NCBI RefSeq assembly: GCF_027706725.1
Contig: NZ_JAQFWQ010000064.1
Location: 1 to 40,350 of the forward strand
Origin: Nocardiopsis endophytica
GTDB taxonomy: Bacteria > Actinomycetota > Actinomycetes > Streptosporangiales > Streptosporangiaceae
Direction of reading: 5' to 3'
DNA: 40,350 nt
The translations under genes were made by a program, and so were the position numbers. The notes beneath the pieces were generated by a model. The model saw only the letters and a program-made list of their open reading frames with translations, was not told where the DNA came from and did not search any database. Numbering within the stretch: the stretch's first letter is position 1; every line of letters begins with the position of its first letter. Positions 7,485 through 15,332 of this stretch are shown one piece after another.

Positions 7485-8711
7485 TCAGTCCGACGGGCCG
7501 ACCGCGTGCCCCTCGGTCCAGATGCGCGCCGCCGCCCCCAGCAGCGCCGCACGGTCGGCCTCGGCGGGCCCCTCGCGGCCGGGGAGCGCGTGCACCGCCG
7601 CGCTGCGGCCGTCGAGCACCTCGGGGCGGCGCCGCGCCAGCGTCGTCAGCGCCCGGCCCGGGCCCGCCTCGACCAGCAGCACCCTGCGCTCGGAGAGCAG
7701 CCGGGCGAGCGCGTCGTCGAAGAGGACGGGCAGGGCCACCTGCTCGGCCCAGAACCCGGGGTCCCGCGTCTGGCCGGAGTCGACCGCCCGGCCGGTCCGG
7801 GTGGAGTACAGGGCGGTGCGGGGCGCGCGCAGCGGGATGCGCTCCAGATCGGCGCGGACCGACCGGGCCAGCGGCTCCATCGCCGGGCTGTGGAAGGGCA
7901 CCGGGATGCGCGCCTGGACGCAGCCGAACCCCTCGTCGCGCAGCCGCTTCTCGGTCTCCTCCAGGGGGATCCGCGGCCCCGCGAGCATGACCGCCTGCGG
8001 ACCGTTGACCACGCCCACCACCACGCCCGGGGACATCAGGCCGGACACCTCCCCGGCGGAGGCGGCGACCGCCAGCAGGGACCCCTCCGGGGCCAGCGCG
8101 TAGGCGTCCGCGCGCCGGGACAGCGCCCACGCCCCCTGGGCGGGCGTCAGCACGCCCGCCTCGGTCGCCGCGGCGAACTCGCCGATGCTGTGCCCCACCA
8201 GCGCCTGCGGTCGCACCCCCCATGAGCGCAACTGCGCGGCCATGGCGACGCCCACCGCGTACAGCAGGGGCTGGCCCGTCTCGGGGGCGTCGAGCGGCAG
8301 CCCCGACAGCCACTCCCGGCGCAGCCGTTCCCCGCCCGAGCCGTAGGCGCGGAAGAAGTCGTCCATCGCCGTGGTGAAGGCCGGCTCGGCGCCGTACAGC
8401 CCGGCCGCCATGCGGGGGTGCTGGGAGCCGTGCCCCGGCAGGAGCAGGGCCACCGGTCGGCGCCGGCCGCGGGCGGCGGCCGCGCGCTCCACCGCGCGCG
8501 CCCCCTCCTCCGGCGTGCGGGCCACCACGGCGCCGCGCAGCGGCAGCTCCGGGCGGCACAGGGCGTCGCGCCGGGCGGCCAGCTCGGCGGCGGCCCGCGC
8601 GCCGCCCCCGCGCAGCCGCGCGGCGATCTCGGCGCGGATCCGGCCGTCGGCCTCGGGCGTCTCGGCCGCCCAGGCGATCAGCCACGGGGGGCGGCTCGGG
8701 TCTGCGTCCAT
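7485..8711 (-). CDS. Discrete acyltransferase 1, malonyl-type
   Basis: A 408-residue stand-alone acyltransferase of the type I PKS AT kind, with a KS-AT-linker-like N-terminus (WAAETPEAD near 14-22). It carries LLPGHGSQHP (90-99), nucleophile Ser175 in GHSIGE, and His274 in VPFHS. Arg200, aligned with the FabD Arg that binds the malonyl carboxylate, is present, so it probably transfers malonyl or a related dicarboxylic acyl group to an ACP. The start lies 14 bp after the second acyltransferase, so the two form an operon. The same frame stays open far upstream, but ATG 8711 has GGGAGGTCCCCC before it. Confidence 0.87.
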   Translation of the reverse strand: MDADPSRPPWLIAWAAETPEADGRIRAEIAARLRGGGARAAAELAARRDALCRPELPLRGAVVARTPEEGARAVERAAAARGRRRPVALLLPGHGSQHPRMAAGLYGAEPAFTTAMDDFFRAYGSGGERLRREWLSGLPLDAPETGQPLLYAVGVAMAAQLRSWGVRPQALVGHSIGEFAAATEAGVLTPAQGAWALSRRADAYALAPEGSLLAVAASAGEVSGLMSPGVVVGVVNGPQAVMLAGPRIPLEETEKRLRDEGFGCVQARIPVPFHSPAMEPLARSVRADLERIPLRAPRTALYSTRTGRAVDSGQTRDPGFWAEQVALPVLFDDALARLLSERRVLLVEAGPGRALTTLARRRPEVLDGRSAAVHALPGREGPAEADRAALLGAAARIWTEGHAVGPSD

Positions 8712-8725
8712 GGGGGACCTCCCTG

Positions 8726-9604
8726 TCAGGCGTCGGTGAACGGGGGCGGGCCGATCCGGCGGCCGAGCCTGCGCAGCACCCGGCCCGGCCCGGCGTCGAC
8801 GAGCGCCTCCACGCCCCGGCGGCGGGCCTCGGCCATGGTGTCGGCCCAGCGGACCGGCAGCACCAGCCAGCGGGTGAGCAGCTCCGGCAGGTCCGCCCGG
8901 TCCGTGCGGGTCCGGGCGTCGACCGAGGAGACGACCGGGATGCGCGGATCCCGCCACTCCAGGGCCCGGACCGCCGCCCGCCAGCGCGGGAGGTGCGGGC
9001 CGAGCAGCGGCGAGTGGTAGGCGCCGCGGATCGGCAGCACCTGCACCGTCGCCCCGAGCGCCTCGGCGGCCGCGGCGGCGGCGCGCGCCGTCGAGGCGTC
9101 CCCCGACAGCACCGTCTGCTGCGGCCCGTTGTACCCGGAGACGTCCAGGAAGCCGCCGCGGGAGGCGAGCGCGGTGCGGCGCGCCCACTCCACCCCCTCG
9201 GCGTCCAGGCCCATCACCGCCGTCAGCGAACTGGGGCGGGCGGACCACTGCCGCTCCCCGATCTCCCCCAGCTCCCGCACCAGCGCCAGCCCCTCCTCCG
9301 GGGCCAGCGCGCCCGCGTAGGCCAGGGCGGTGATCTCGCCGAGGCTGTGGCCCATCGCCGCCACGGGCGCGGACCCGGGCCGGTGCCAGGCCGAGAGCAG
9401 CCCGGCGGTGTAGGTGAGCGGCTGGGCCACCCGGGTGTCGGCGAAGTCCGCCGCGTGCACGTCGTCGGTGCCGAGCACCTCGCCGAGCCGTTTCACCAGG
9501 GGGTGGGCCGCGTGCTCGGCCAGCAGCGCGTCGATCGGGCCGCGGTCGTCGACCTGCCCGGGAAAGGCGATGCCGCGGCCGGTGCCGACGGAGCCGTCGG
9601 TCAT
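8726..9604 (-). CDS. Discrete acyltransferase 2, FabD-like without the malonyl-binding Arg
   Basis: A 292-residue FabD-fold protein with nucleophile Ser87 (GHSLGE), His197 (GAYHS) and VDAGPGRVL near the C-terminus. An ungapped alignment from GHSLGE puts Leu112 where FabD has the Arg that binds the malonyl carboxylate (LVEMRGK in E. coli versus LVRELGE here). It is therefore unlikely to use malonyl-CoA. Known homologues of this kind (ZhuC-type) act in starter transfer or hydrolyse mis-primed acetyl-ACP. It is the first gene of the minus-strand operon with acyltransferase 1 and is divergent from the tailoring operon. ATG 9604 has AAGGAG-like sequence about 10 nt upstream. Confidence 0.87.
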   Translation of the reverse strand: MTDGSVGTGRGIAFPGQVDDRGPIDALLAEHAAHPLVKRLGEVLGTDDVHAADFADTRVAQPLTYTAGLLSAWHRPGSAPVAAMGHSLGEITALAYAGALAPEEGLALVRELGEIGERQWSARPSSLTAVMGLDAEGVEWARRTALASRGGFLDVSGYNGPQQTVLSGDASTARAAAAAAEALGATVQVLPIRGAYHSPLLGPHLPRWRAAVRALEWRDPRIPVVSSVDARTRTDRADLPELLTRWLVLPVRWADTMAEARRRGVEALVDAGPGRVLRRLGRRIGPPPFTDA

Positions 9605-9665
9605 CCCTGCCTCCAAGGAGCGAGAGGGGCGTGCGCCGAACACCGTAGGCGCGGGACCGGCGGGC

Positions 9666-9737
9666 GTCTTCCACCGCGCGGGGGCGTGCGGCTCCCCCGA
9701 ACGGAGGGGGCGCGGGGGCGTCCCCGCGGTGGAAGAC
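9666..9737. promoter_or_regulatory. Divergent promoter region with 13-bp inverted repeats
   Basis: GTCTTCCACCGCG at 9666-9678 is the exact reverse complement of 9725-9737. A 12-bp direct repeat GCGCGGGGGCGT sits inside (9676-9687 and 9710-9721). Read outwards in both directions, the sequence continues CGCGGTGGAAGAC, then a CCCGC stretch, then CGCGCCTA, giving near-identical -10-like boxes TACGGT (minus) and TAGCGT (plus). This looks like a pair of matched divergent promoters for the acyltransferase operon and the tailoring operon, controlled by one regulator. Confidence 0.6.
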
Positions 9738-9823
9738 ACCCGCGAGCGGCCGCGCCTAGCGTTCCGATCGGCGCCGGGGGACACCCGCGGCGCCACCGAC
9801 CCAGGACCGGCTGAGGAGGCCGC

Positions 9824-10210
9824 ATGCAGCGCTACGCCGTCATGTTCCGAGTGCGCCCGGGGACCGAGAAGCAGGTCGAGGAGCTGCTGTCGAGCTACGA
9901 CCCGCCGTCCCCCGTCATCGACGACGAGACCCGCCTGGTCAGCACGTCGGTGTTCATGAAGGACAACCTCGTCATCCGGATGATCGAGATCGAGGGCAGC
10001 CTGCCCAAGGTGATGGCGCACCTGTCCCAGGAGCCGGTCATCCAGAACGTCGAGAAGGAGCTCGACAAGTACCTCGTCGAGGAGGACAAGCGGGACATGA
10101 GCTCCGTCGAGGGCACCCGCGCGTTCTTCCTGAACGCGATGATGACCACCGTCACCACCCGCATCCCCGACGACTACCGGCCCCAGCCGGTCGGTGAGGG
10201 GGAGGCGTGA
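9824..10210 (+). CDS. SchA/CurD-like polyketide protein
   Basis: A 128-residue protein of the SchA/CurD-like family found in spore-pigment and pentangular polyphenol clusters. Recognisable segments are RYAVMFRVRPGTE near the start, VFMKDNLVIRMIEIEG in the middle and RDMSSVEGTRAFF near 90-103. The fold is probably a dimeric alpha/beta barrel. The exact reaction is not settled for the family; a role in cyclisation or oxidation of the polyketide is likely. GAGGAGG precedes the ATG. Its stop overlaps the next start by 4 nt (GTGA), opening an operon of nine genes. Confidence 0.82.
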   Translation: MQRYAVMFRVRPGTEKQVEELLSSYDPPSPVIDDETRLVSTSVFMKDNLVIRMIEIEGSLPKVMAHLSQEPVIQNVEKELDKYLVEEDKRDMSSVEGTRAFFLNAMMTTVTTRIPDDYRPQPVGEGEA

Positions 10211-10986
10211 GCGGCCCCGCCCTGCTGGTCACCGGCGCCACCGGGGCGCTCGGCGGCGCCGTCGCCGCACGCCTGGCGGCCGAGGGCCGCGACGTGCTGC
10301 TGACCGGCCGGAACGAGGCGCGCCTCAAGGAGCTCGCCGAAGGGCTCCGCGAGGCCGGCGCCGGGCCGGGCGCCCTGGAGACGGTGGCCGCCGACGCCGC
10401 CACCGAGGACGGCGCCCGCACCGCGGTGCGGGCCGCGCTCGACCGATTCGGCGCCCTGCACGGCCTGGTCCACCTCATCGGCGGGTTCGCGGTGGGGCCG
10501 GTCATGCGCACCGGGGCCCAGGAGCACCGGGACCTCTACCACGCCAACGTCGTCTCGGCGGTGGAGGCGACCCGGGCGGTCCTGCCGCACCTGGGCGAGG
10601 GCGGGCGGCTGGTCTACGTCAGCTCCCTCCTGGCCGCAGAGCCGTTCCCCGCCATGGGGGCCTACGCGGCGAGCAAGGCGGCCCTGCAGGCCTGGGTCCG
10701 GTCGCTGGCGCACGAGGTCAAGGACCGCGGGGTGCGGGCCAACACGGTCGTCATGACCATGGCCGACACCCCCGAGGCGCGCGCCTCCCGCCCCGGCGTC
10801 GACTTCGACATGGCCACCCGCCCCGAGGAGGTGGCCGAGGTGATCGCGTTCCTGACCGGGGCCGGGGCCGAAGGGGTGAACGGGGCCGCCGTCCCCGTCC
10901 TGGGCCGGTTCGCGTTCAGCACCCCCATGCTCGGCGGCTCCCCGGGCGGCGGCCCGCCCGGAGGCCCGCCCGGCGGGCACGGGTGA
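10207..10986 (+). CDS. Short-chain dehydrogenase/reductase 1
   Basis: A 259-residue classical SDR. The cofactor motif TGATGALG is at about 9-16 and the catalytic YAASK near 154-158, with a preceding SS pair as the serine site. The family's usual NNAG segment is replaced by HLIGGF. The last 20 residues or so are Gly/Pro-rich (GGGPPGGPPGG), an unusual low-complexity tail. It is probably a ketoreductase or oxidoreductase acting on the polyketide. GTG start overlaps the previous stop by 4 nt. Confidence 0.85.
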   Translation: MSGPALLVTGATGALGGAVAARLAAEGRDVLLTGRNEARLKELAEGLREAGAGPGALETVAADAATEDGARTAVRAALDRFGALHGLVHLIGGFAVGPVMRTGAQEHRDLYHANVVSAVEATRAVLPHLGEGGRLVYVSSLLAAEPFPAMGAYAASKAALQAWVRSLAHEVKDRGVRANTVVMTMADTPEARASRPGVDFDMATRPEEVAEVIAFLTGAGAEGVNGAAVPVLGRFAFSTPMLGGSPGGGPPGGPPGGHG

Positions 10987-10997
10987 GGGGGCCGGCG

Positions 10998-11939
10998 GTG
11001 GACATCGACGTGCACGGGCACCTCAGCCCGCCCGGCGACCGCGGCGGGCCGCCCGGCCTGCGCGACCCCGAGGCCGCCATCGCCCGCAAGCGCGCCCTGG
11101 GCATCGGCACGACCGTCATCGGGAGCCCGGTCGGGGCCGGCAGCATGCGCCCCGCCCCGGGCGAGGACAACCACGCGCAGACCGCCGCGCAGGTGCGGCG
11201 GCACAACGAGGCCATGCTCGACCTGGTCGCCCGCCACCCCGACGCCCTGCGCACCTACGCCTACCTCGACCCGTTCGGCGGCGAGGCGATGCTGGCGCAG
11301 GCCCAGGAGCTGCTGCGGGAGCCCGGCTGCGTCGGGCTGATCGCCAACACCAGCGTCAACGGGCGCTACCTGGACGCCCCCGAGGCCGAGCCGTTCTTCG
11401 CGATGGCGGCCGAGGAGGCCGTGCCGGTGCTGCTCCACCCGCCCGCCGTCCCGGTCGGGGGACCGTCCCTGCCCGACCTGGGCACGGTGGAGCACATCGG
11501 GCGCTTCTGCGACGTGACCGCCGGCGTGGCCGCGATCGTGTACGCGGGCTGGCTGGAGCGGTTCCCGTCGCTGGTGCTGATCGCCTCCGGGGCGGGCGGC
11601 GGGCTCGCGCTGCTCGGGGAGAAGCTCGACCTGGCGGCGCGCACGCCCGGCGCCCGCGGCCCCGGTGGGCCGCCCCCCTCCGAGCAGCTCCGCCGGATCC
11701 GGGTGGACACCGCGACCCCGAGCCCGCAGGCGCTGCGCGCCGCCGTCGACTTCTTCGGCGCCGACCGCGTGCTGCTGGGCACCGACGCGCCCCCGCTGCT
11801 GGACGAGGCGGAGCGCGTCACCCGCCTGCTCGACGGGCTCCCCGCCGGGCAGCGCGACCAGATCGGGCGCGGCAACGCCGCCGCCCTGTTCCGACTGGGG
11901 CCGGACGACGCCGCCGGCCGGAGGCGAGGTGCCGCGTGA
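10998..11939 (+). CDS. Amidohydrolase-2 (ACMSD-like) family protein with altered metal site
   Basis: A 313-residue TIM-barrel amidohydrolase of the decarboxylase-like branch. The first metal motif HGH is at residues 6-8, a further His is at 147 (LLHPP), and the C-terminal Asp263 lies in GTDAP. The segment where relatives carry HGGG reads SGAGGG (197-202), so one expected His ligand is missing. It may decarboxylate or hydrolyse a polyketide intermediate, or be catalytically altered. GTG 10998 has GAGGGGG 7 nt upstream; GTG 10983, overlapping the previous stop, is the alternative. Its end overlaps the next start by 4 nt. Confidence 0.75.
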   Translation: MDIDVHGHLSPPGDRGGPPGLRDPEAAIARKRALGIGTTVIGSPVGAGSMRPAPGEDNHAQTAAQVRRHNEAMLDLVARHPDALRTYAYLDPFGGEAMLAQAQELLREPGCVGLIANTSVNGRYLDAPEAEPFFAMAAEEAVPVLLHPPAVPVGGPSLPDLGTVEHIGRFCDVTAGVAAIVYAGWLERFPSLVLIASGAGGGLALLGEKLDLAARTPGARGPGGPPPSEQLRRIRVDTATPSPQALRAAVDFFGADRVLLGTDAPPLLDEAERVTRLLDGLPAGQRDQIGRGNAAALFRLGPDDAAGRRRGAA

Positions 11940-12673
11940 AACAGGACTTCGACGGCGCGCGGGTGGTGGTGACCGCCGGGACGCGCGGAATCGGCCGGGC
12001 GGCCGTGCTCGCCTTCGCCGACGCCGGGGCGCGGGTGTACACCTGCGGCCGGTCGGACCGGGAGGCCGCCGACTCCCTCGCCGCCGAGCTCGCCGAGCGC
12101 GGCGACGGGCACACGGTGGAGCTGGCGGACATGGCCGACCCGGAGCGGTGCCGCTCCTTCACCGCCTCGGCCGCCCGCGCGCTGGGCGGCATCGACGTGC
12201 TGGTGAACAACGCCGCCGCGGTGAGCCACCGGACGCTGGAGGACATGGAGCCCGAGGAGTGGAACCGCATCCTCACCACCAACCTGACCAGCGTCTACGA
12301 GGTCACGCGGGCCGCGCTGGGGCACATGGGCGCCGGAGCGGCCATCGTCACGGTCTCCTCGGCCGTGGCCATGCGCGGGATGGCGGGGCGGACCCACTAC
12401 ACCGCCTCCAAGGCGGCCCTGACCGGGTTCACCCGCTCGCTGTGCAAGGAGGTCGGGCCGCAGGGGATCCGGGCCAACGTCGTCGCCCCCGGCGTCATCG
12501 CCACCGACCAGATCGGGCGCCTGACCCCCGAGCGCCGGGAGCGCTACGAGCGGATGGCCGCGCTCGGCCGGCTGGGCGCGGCCGAGGACATCGCCGGTGC
12601 GGTGCTCTACCTCGCCGGGCCCGGCGCCTCCTACGTGACCGGGCAGACGCTGACCGTGGACGGAGGGATCTGA
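11936..12673 (+). CDS. Short-chain dehydrogenase/reductase 2 (FabG-like)
   Basis: A 245-residue classical SDR closely resembling FabG-type ketoreductases. It has TAGTRGIGR (13-21), NNAAA (about 90), a catalytic serine in VSSAVA, YTASK near 157-161, and the C-terminal GQTLTVDGG. It probably reduces a keto group on the nascent or cyclised polyketide. The GTG start overlaps the amidohydrolase stop by 4 nt and is preceded by GGAGG. Confidence 0.88.
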   Translation: MKQDFDGARVVVTAGTRGIGRAAVLAFADAGARVYTCGRSDREAADSLAAELAERGDGHTVELADMADPERCRSFTASAARALGGIDVLVNNAAAVSHRTLEDMEPEEWNRILTTNLTSVYEVTRAALGHMGAGAAIVTVSSAVAMRGMAGRTHYTASKAALTGFTRSLCKEVGPQGIRANVVAPGVIATDQIGRLTPERRERYERMAALGRLGAAEDIAGAVLYLAGPGASYVTGQTLTVDGGI

Positions 12674-12674
12674 G

Positions 12675-12980
12675 ATGGGACCGGTGCGCGCCGTGCTCAC
12701 CATGACCGTCGCCGAGGAGGACACCGGGCCGTTCGAGAAGGAGTGGGCCCGGGTCGCCGCCTGGGTGCGGGACGAGCCGGGCTGCCGCAGGCAGACCCTG
12801 GTCCGCACGTCCGACCCGGTGCCCACCTACGTGATCACCTCGGACTGGGACGACGCGGAGGCCTACCGGTCCTTCGAGACCTCGTCCCGCCAGGACCGCG
12901 AGACCGCCCGGCTGCGCGCCCTGCGCACCGGGGCCCACATGCAGGTCATGTCGATCGTCGACCACTGGGAGAAGCCGTGA
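12675..12980 (+). CDS. ABM-family (antibiotic biosynthesis monooxygenase) protein 1
   Basis: A 101-residue ferredoxin-like alpha/beta protein. The ABM core features are the beta strand AVLTMTV, GCRRQTLVRTSD, and the YVITSDWDDAEAYRSF segment. Cofactor-free family members oxidise anthrone- or naphthacenone-type aromatic polyketides to quinones. It starts 1 nt after SDR2 and overlaps the next gene by 4 nt, so it is tightly coupled. Confidence 0.82.
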   Translation: MGPVRAVLTMTVAEEDTGPFEKEWARVAAWVRDEPGCRRQTLVRTSDPVPTYVITSDWDDAEAYRSFETSSRQDRETARLRALRTGAHMQVMSIVDHWEKP

Positions 12981-13285
12981 CGGTGATGGTGATGGTCTCG
13001 GCCCGGGTCAAGCCCGGGTGCGAGGAGGCCTTCGAGAAGGCGTTCGAGACGGTGCGCGCGCAGGTCAAGGGGACCGACGGGCACCTGGGCGACCGGCTGG
13101 TGCGCGACCGCGACAGCGGCCGCTACATCCTGGTCGGCGAATGGGAGAGCGCGGAGAAGTTCGCGAGCTGGGAGGACGCGCCGGTGCACCGCGAGATGAC
13201 GGTCCCCATGCGCGAGTACTGGGACGGCGGTGTCGAGCGGACCGTGTTCGAGGTGGTCTCGGAGCCGTCGCCCGCGGCGACGTGA
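12977..13285 (+). CDS. ABM-family protein 2
   Basis: A 102-residue ABM-fold protein. Recognisable segments are VMVSARVKPG near the start, RDRDSGRYILVGEWES near 45-60, and WEDAPVHREM. Such proteins often occur in pairs in pentangular polyphenol clusters and may act as quinone-forming monooxygenases or heterodimers. The GTG start overlaps ABM1 by 4 nt, and its own stop overlaps the next start by 4 nt. Confidence 0.82.
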   Translation: MTVMVMVSARVKPGCEEAFEKAFETVRAQVKGTDGHLGDRLVRDRDSGRYILVGEWESAEKFASWEDAPVHREMTVPMREYWDGGVERTVFEVVSEPSPAAT

Positions 13286-14055
13286 CCGGGCGCGCCGCCC
13301 CCCGGGCCGCGCTGGTCGGGGCGGGCGGTCCGGTGGGGCGGGCGGCGGCCCATGAGCTGCATGCGGCCGGGTACGGGATCACCGAGTTCGCGGACGTGCG
13401 CACGGCGGGGCCGCCGCCCCCCGCCCCGCCGCCCCCGGGCTGGGTGCGGCTCACCGGCGACATCGAGCACATGCCGGTGGAGGCGGCCCTGCGCGGCTGC
13501 GCGGCGCTGGTGGAGTTCTCCGGGTCCGGGTCGGGGCACCGGGCGCTGCGCGGCGCCGCCCGGCGCGCCGGGGTGCGCCGCCTGGTCCGCTCGGTCCCGG
13601 CCGCCGCGGCCGGGACCGGGACGGCGGTGCTCCGCCGCCACCCGGTCTACGGCCCCGGGATCGGGGACGGGGAGCCGGTCATGCGGCTGCTGGCCGCCGC
13701 GCTCGGCGGCGGCCCCGTCGAACTGGTCGGCCTGCCCCGGGTCCTGGCCCCGGCCTTCGCCCCGGACACCGCCCGGCTCCACCGGCTGGCGGTGGAGCGG
13801 GGCCTGCCCGGCGGCGGGGCGGAGGCCTCCGGAGGTGTCCAGGTCACCCTGGACGAACTGGTCGACCTGGTCACCGAGGCGGCCGGACGGGCGCCCCGGG
13901 TGCGCCTGCGCGCGGTGCGCCCCCACCCGCCGCCCCCGGGGCGCGACCTGCGCGGCGGGTGGTCCGCGCTGGGGTACCGGCCGAGCGCCGGGCTGGCCGA
14001 GGGGCTGCGCCGCACGGCCGAGTGGATCGGCGGGCGCGAGACCGTCGCCGGATAG
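13282..14055 (+). CDS. Degenerate NAD-dependent epimerase/NmrA-like protein
   Basis: A 257-residue protein with an N-terminal dinucleotide-binding motif (VGAGGPVGR, 12-20) and an epimerase-like RHPVYGPGIGDG segment near 118-129. No YxxxK catalytic pair is evident, and the protein is shorter than typical epimerases (about 300-330). It may bind NAD(P) without oxidoreductase activity, or be a decayed gene kept in the operon. The GTG start overlaps ABM2 by 4 nt. Confidence 0.6.
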   Translation: MTGRAAPRAALVGAGGPVGRAAAHELHAAGYGITEFADVRTAGPPPPAPPPPGWVRLTGDIEHMPVEAALRGCAALVEFSGSGSGHRALRGAARRAGVRRLVRSVPAAAAGTGTAVLRRHPVYGPGIGDGEPVMRLLAAALGGGPVELVGLPRVLAPAFAPDTARLHRLAVERGLPGGGAEASGGVQVTLDELVDLVTEAAGRAPRVRLRAVRPHPPPPGRDLRGGWSALGYRPSAGLAEGLRRTAEWIGGRETVAG

Positions 14056-14102
14056 CGGCCGCCGGGCCGCCGCCGGCCGGAGCGAGGAGAGCGGGGACGG
14101 AC

Positions 14103-15332
14103 ATGAAGGTGCTGCGCAACCGCAACTACCGGATGTGGCTCATCGGGCTGACCGTGGCGCACGTGGGCACGTGGATGCAGCGCATCGCCCAGGACTGGCT
14201 GGTCCTGGAGCTCACGGGGGAGTCGGGCACGGCGCTGGGCATCGTCACGGGGCTGCAGTTCCTCCCGCTGCTCCTGCTCGGCCCGGTCGGCGGCGTGATC
14301 GCCGACCGGTTCAGCAAGCGGCGCACGCTGCTGTGCACCCAGGCCGCGGTGGGGGCCTGCGCCCTCGCCCTCGGCGCGGCCGTGCTCACCGGCAGCGCCT
14401 CGATCGGCATCGTCTACGCCGTCTCGGCCGCCCTCGGGGTGGCCGCGGCGGTGTTCCACCCCACCGTCCAGGCGTTCGTGGTGGAACTGGTCGACCGCGA
14501 CGACGTGCCCCGCGCGGTGGCGCTGAGCGCGGCCGCCTTCCAGGCGGCCCGCCTGGTCGGGCCGGCCGTCGCCGGAGGGGCCATCGTCCTCGGCGGCACC
14601 GGCCCGGTGTTCACCGCGGCCGCCCTCACCGTCGCCTTCCCCATCGCCGCGCTGCTGCGGATGGACGCCTCCCGGCTGCGCCCGGCCCCCTCGGCCGGGG
14701 GCGGCCCCGGGATGTTCGCCGAGGGCGTCCGGTACGCCCTCACCGCGCCCCAGGTCCGGCTCCTGCTGCTGATCACCCTGTTCACCGGCGCGTTCGCGGC
14801 CAACACCCAGGTGACCACCGCGCTGATGGCCACCACCGAGTTCGGCCGCGGCGCCGGGGAGTTCGGCCTGCTGGGCTCGCTGCTGGCGGCCGGGTCGCTG
14901 CTCGGCTCGGCCGCGGTGGTGCTCAGCGGGCGCTCCGGCCCCCGCTTCGTGGCCGCGGCGGCGCTGGCGTTCTGCGCGGCGAACGCCGCCTCGGCGCTGG
15001 CCCCCGGGTTCGGATCGTTCGCCGCGGTCCTGGTGGCGGTGGGGGCCGCCCAGCTCGTCTTCACCACGGCGGCCAACGCCTCGCTCCAGCTCGGTGCCGA
15101 CCCCCGCATGCGGGGCCGGGTGATGGCGCTGTTCACCATGTTCATGATGGGCTCCACGCCGCTGGGCGCCCCGCTGCTGGGAGTGGTCGCCGACGCGGTG
15201 GGGGCGCGCGGCGCGCTGCTCGCCGGCGCCGGCGCGGCCGCCGCGGGGGTGCTCATCGCCGCCGCCCTGCTCCTGCCGGGCGCCGTCCGCGCGGCACGGG
15301 AGTCCCCGCACACAGAGAGCGAGAGGACATGA
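14103..15332 (+). CDS. MFS transporter (probable product exporter)
   Basis: A 409-residue major facilitator protein with about 10-12 membrane segments. The N-terminus (NRNYRMWLIGLTVAHVGTWM) and the loop GGVIADRFSKRR between helices 2 and 3 match the EntS-like subgroup. It probably exports the polyketide and gives self-resistance. It begins 47 bp after the previous gene, with a GAGGAG-containing leader, and its stop overlaps the monooxygenase start by 4 nt. Confidence 0.88.
   Translation: MKVLRNRNYRMWLIGLTVAHVGTWMQRIAQDWLVLELTGESGTALGIVTGLQFLPLLLLGPVGGVIADRFSKRRTLLCTQAAVGACALALGAAVLTGSASIGIVYAVSAALGVAAAVFHPTVQAFVVELVDRDDVPRAVALSAAAFQAARLVGPAVAGGAIVLGGTGPVFTAAALTVAFPIAALLRMDASRLRPAPSAGGGPGMFAEGVRYALTAPQVRLLLLITLFTGAFAANTQVTTALMATTEFGRGAGEFGLLGSLLAAGSLLGSAAVVLSGRSGPRFVAAAALAFCAANAASALAPGFGSFAAVLVAVGAAQLVFTTAANASLQLGADPRMRGRVMALFTMFMMGSTPLGAPLLGVVADAVGARGALLAGAGAAAAGVLIAAALLLPGAVRAARESPHTESERT

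Noticed and set aside
7485-9674. Single 729-residue fusion covering both acyltransferases
   Set aside because: The frame is open only by GC bias. Acyltransferase 2 is encoded in a different frame (8726-9604), and the upstream part of this frame is Arg/Gly-rich nonsense.
10194-11939. 581-residue protein reading through SDR 1 into the amidohydrolase
   Set aside because: The first 268 codons are the shadow frame of SDR 1; recognisable amidohydrolase sequence starts at 10998.
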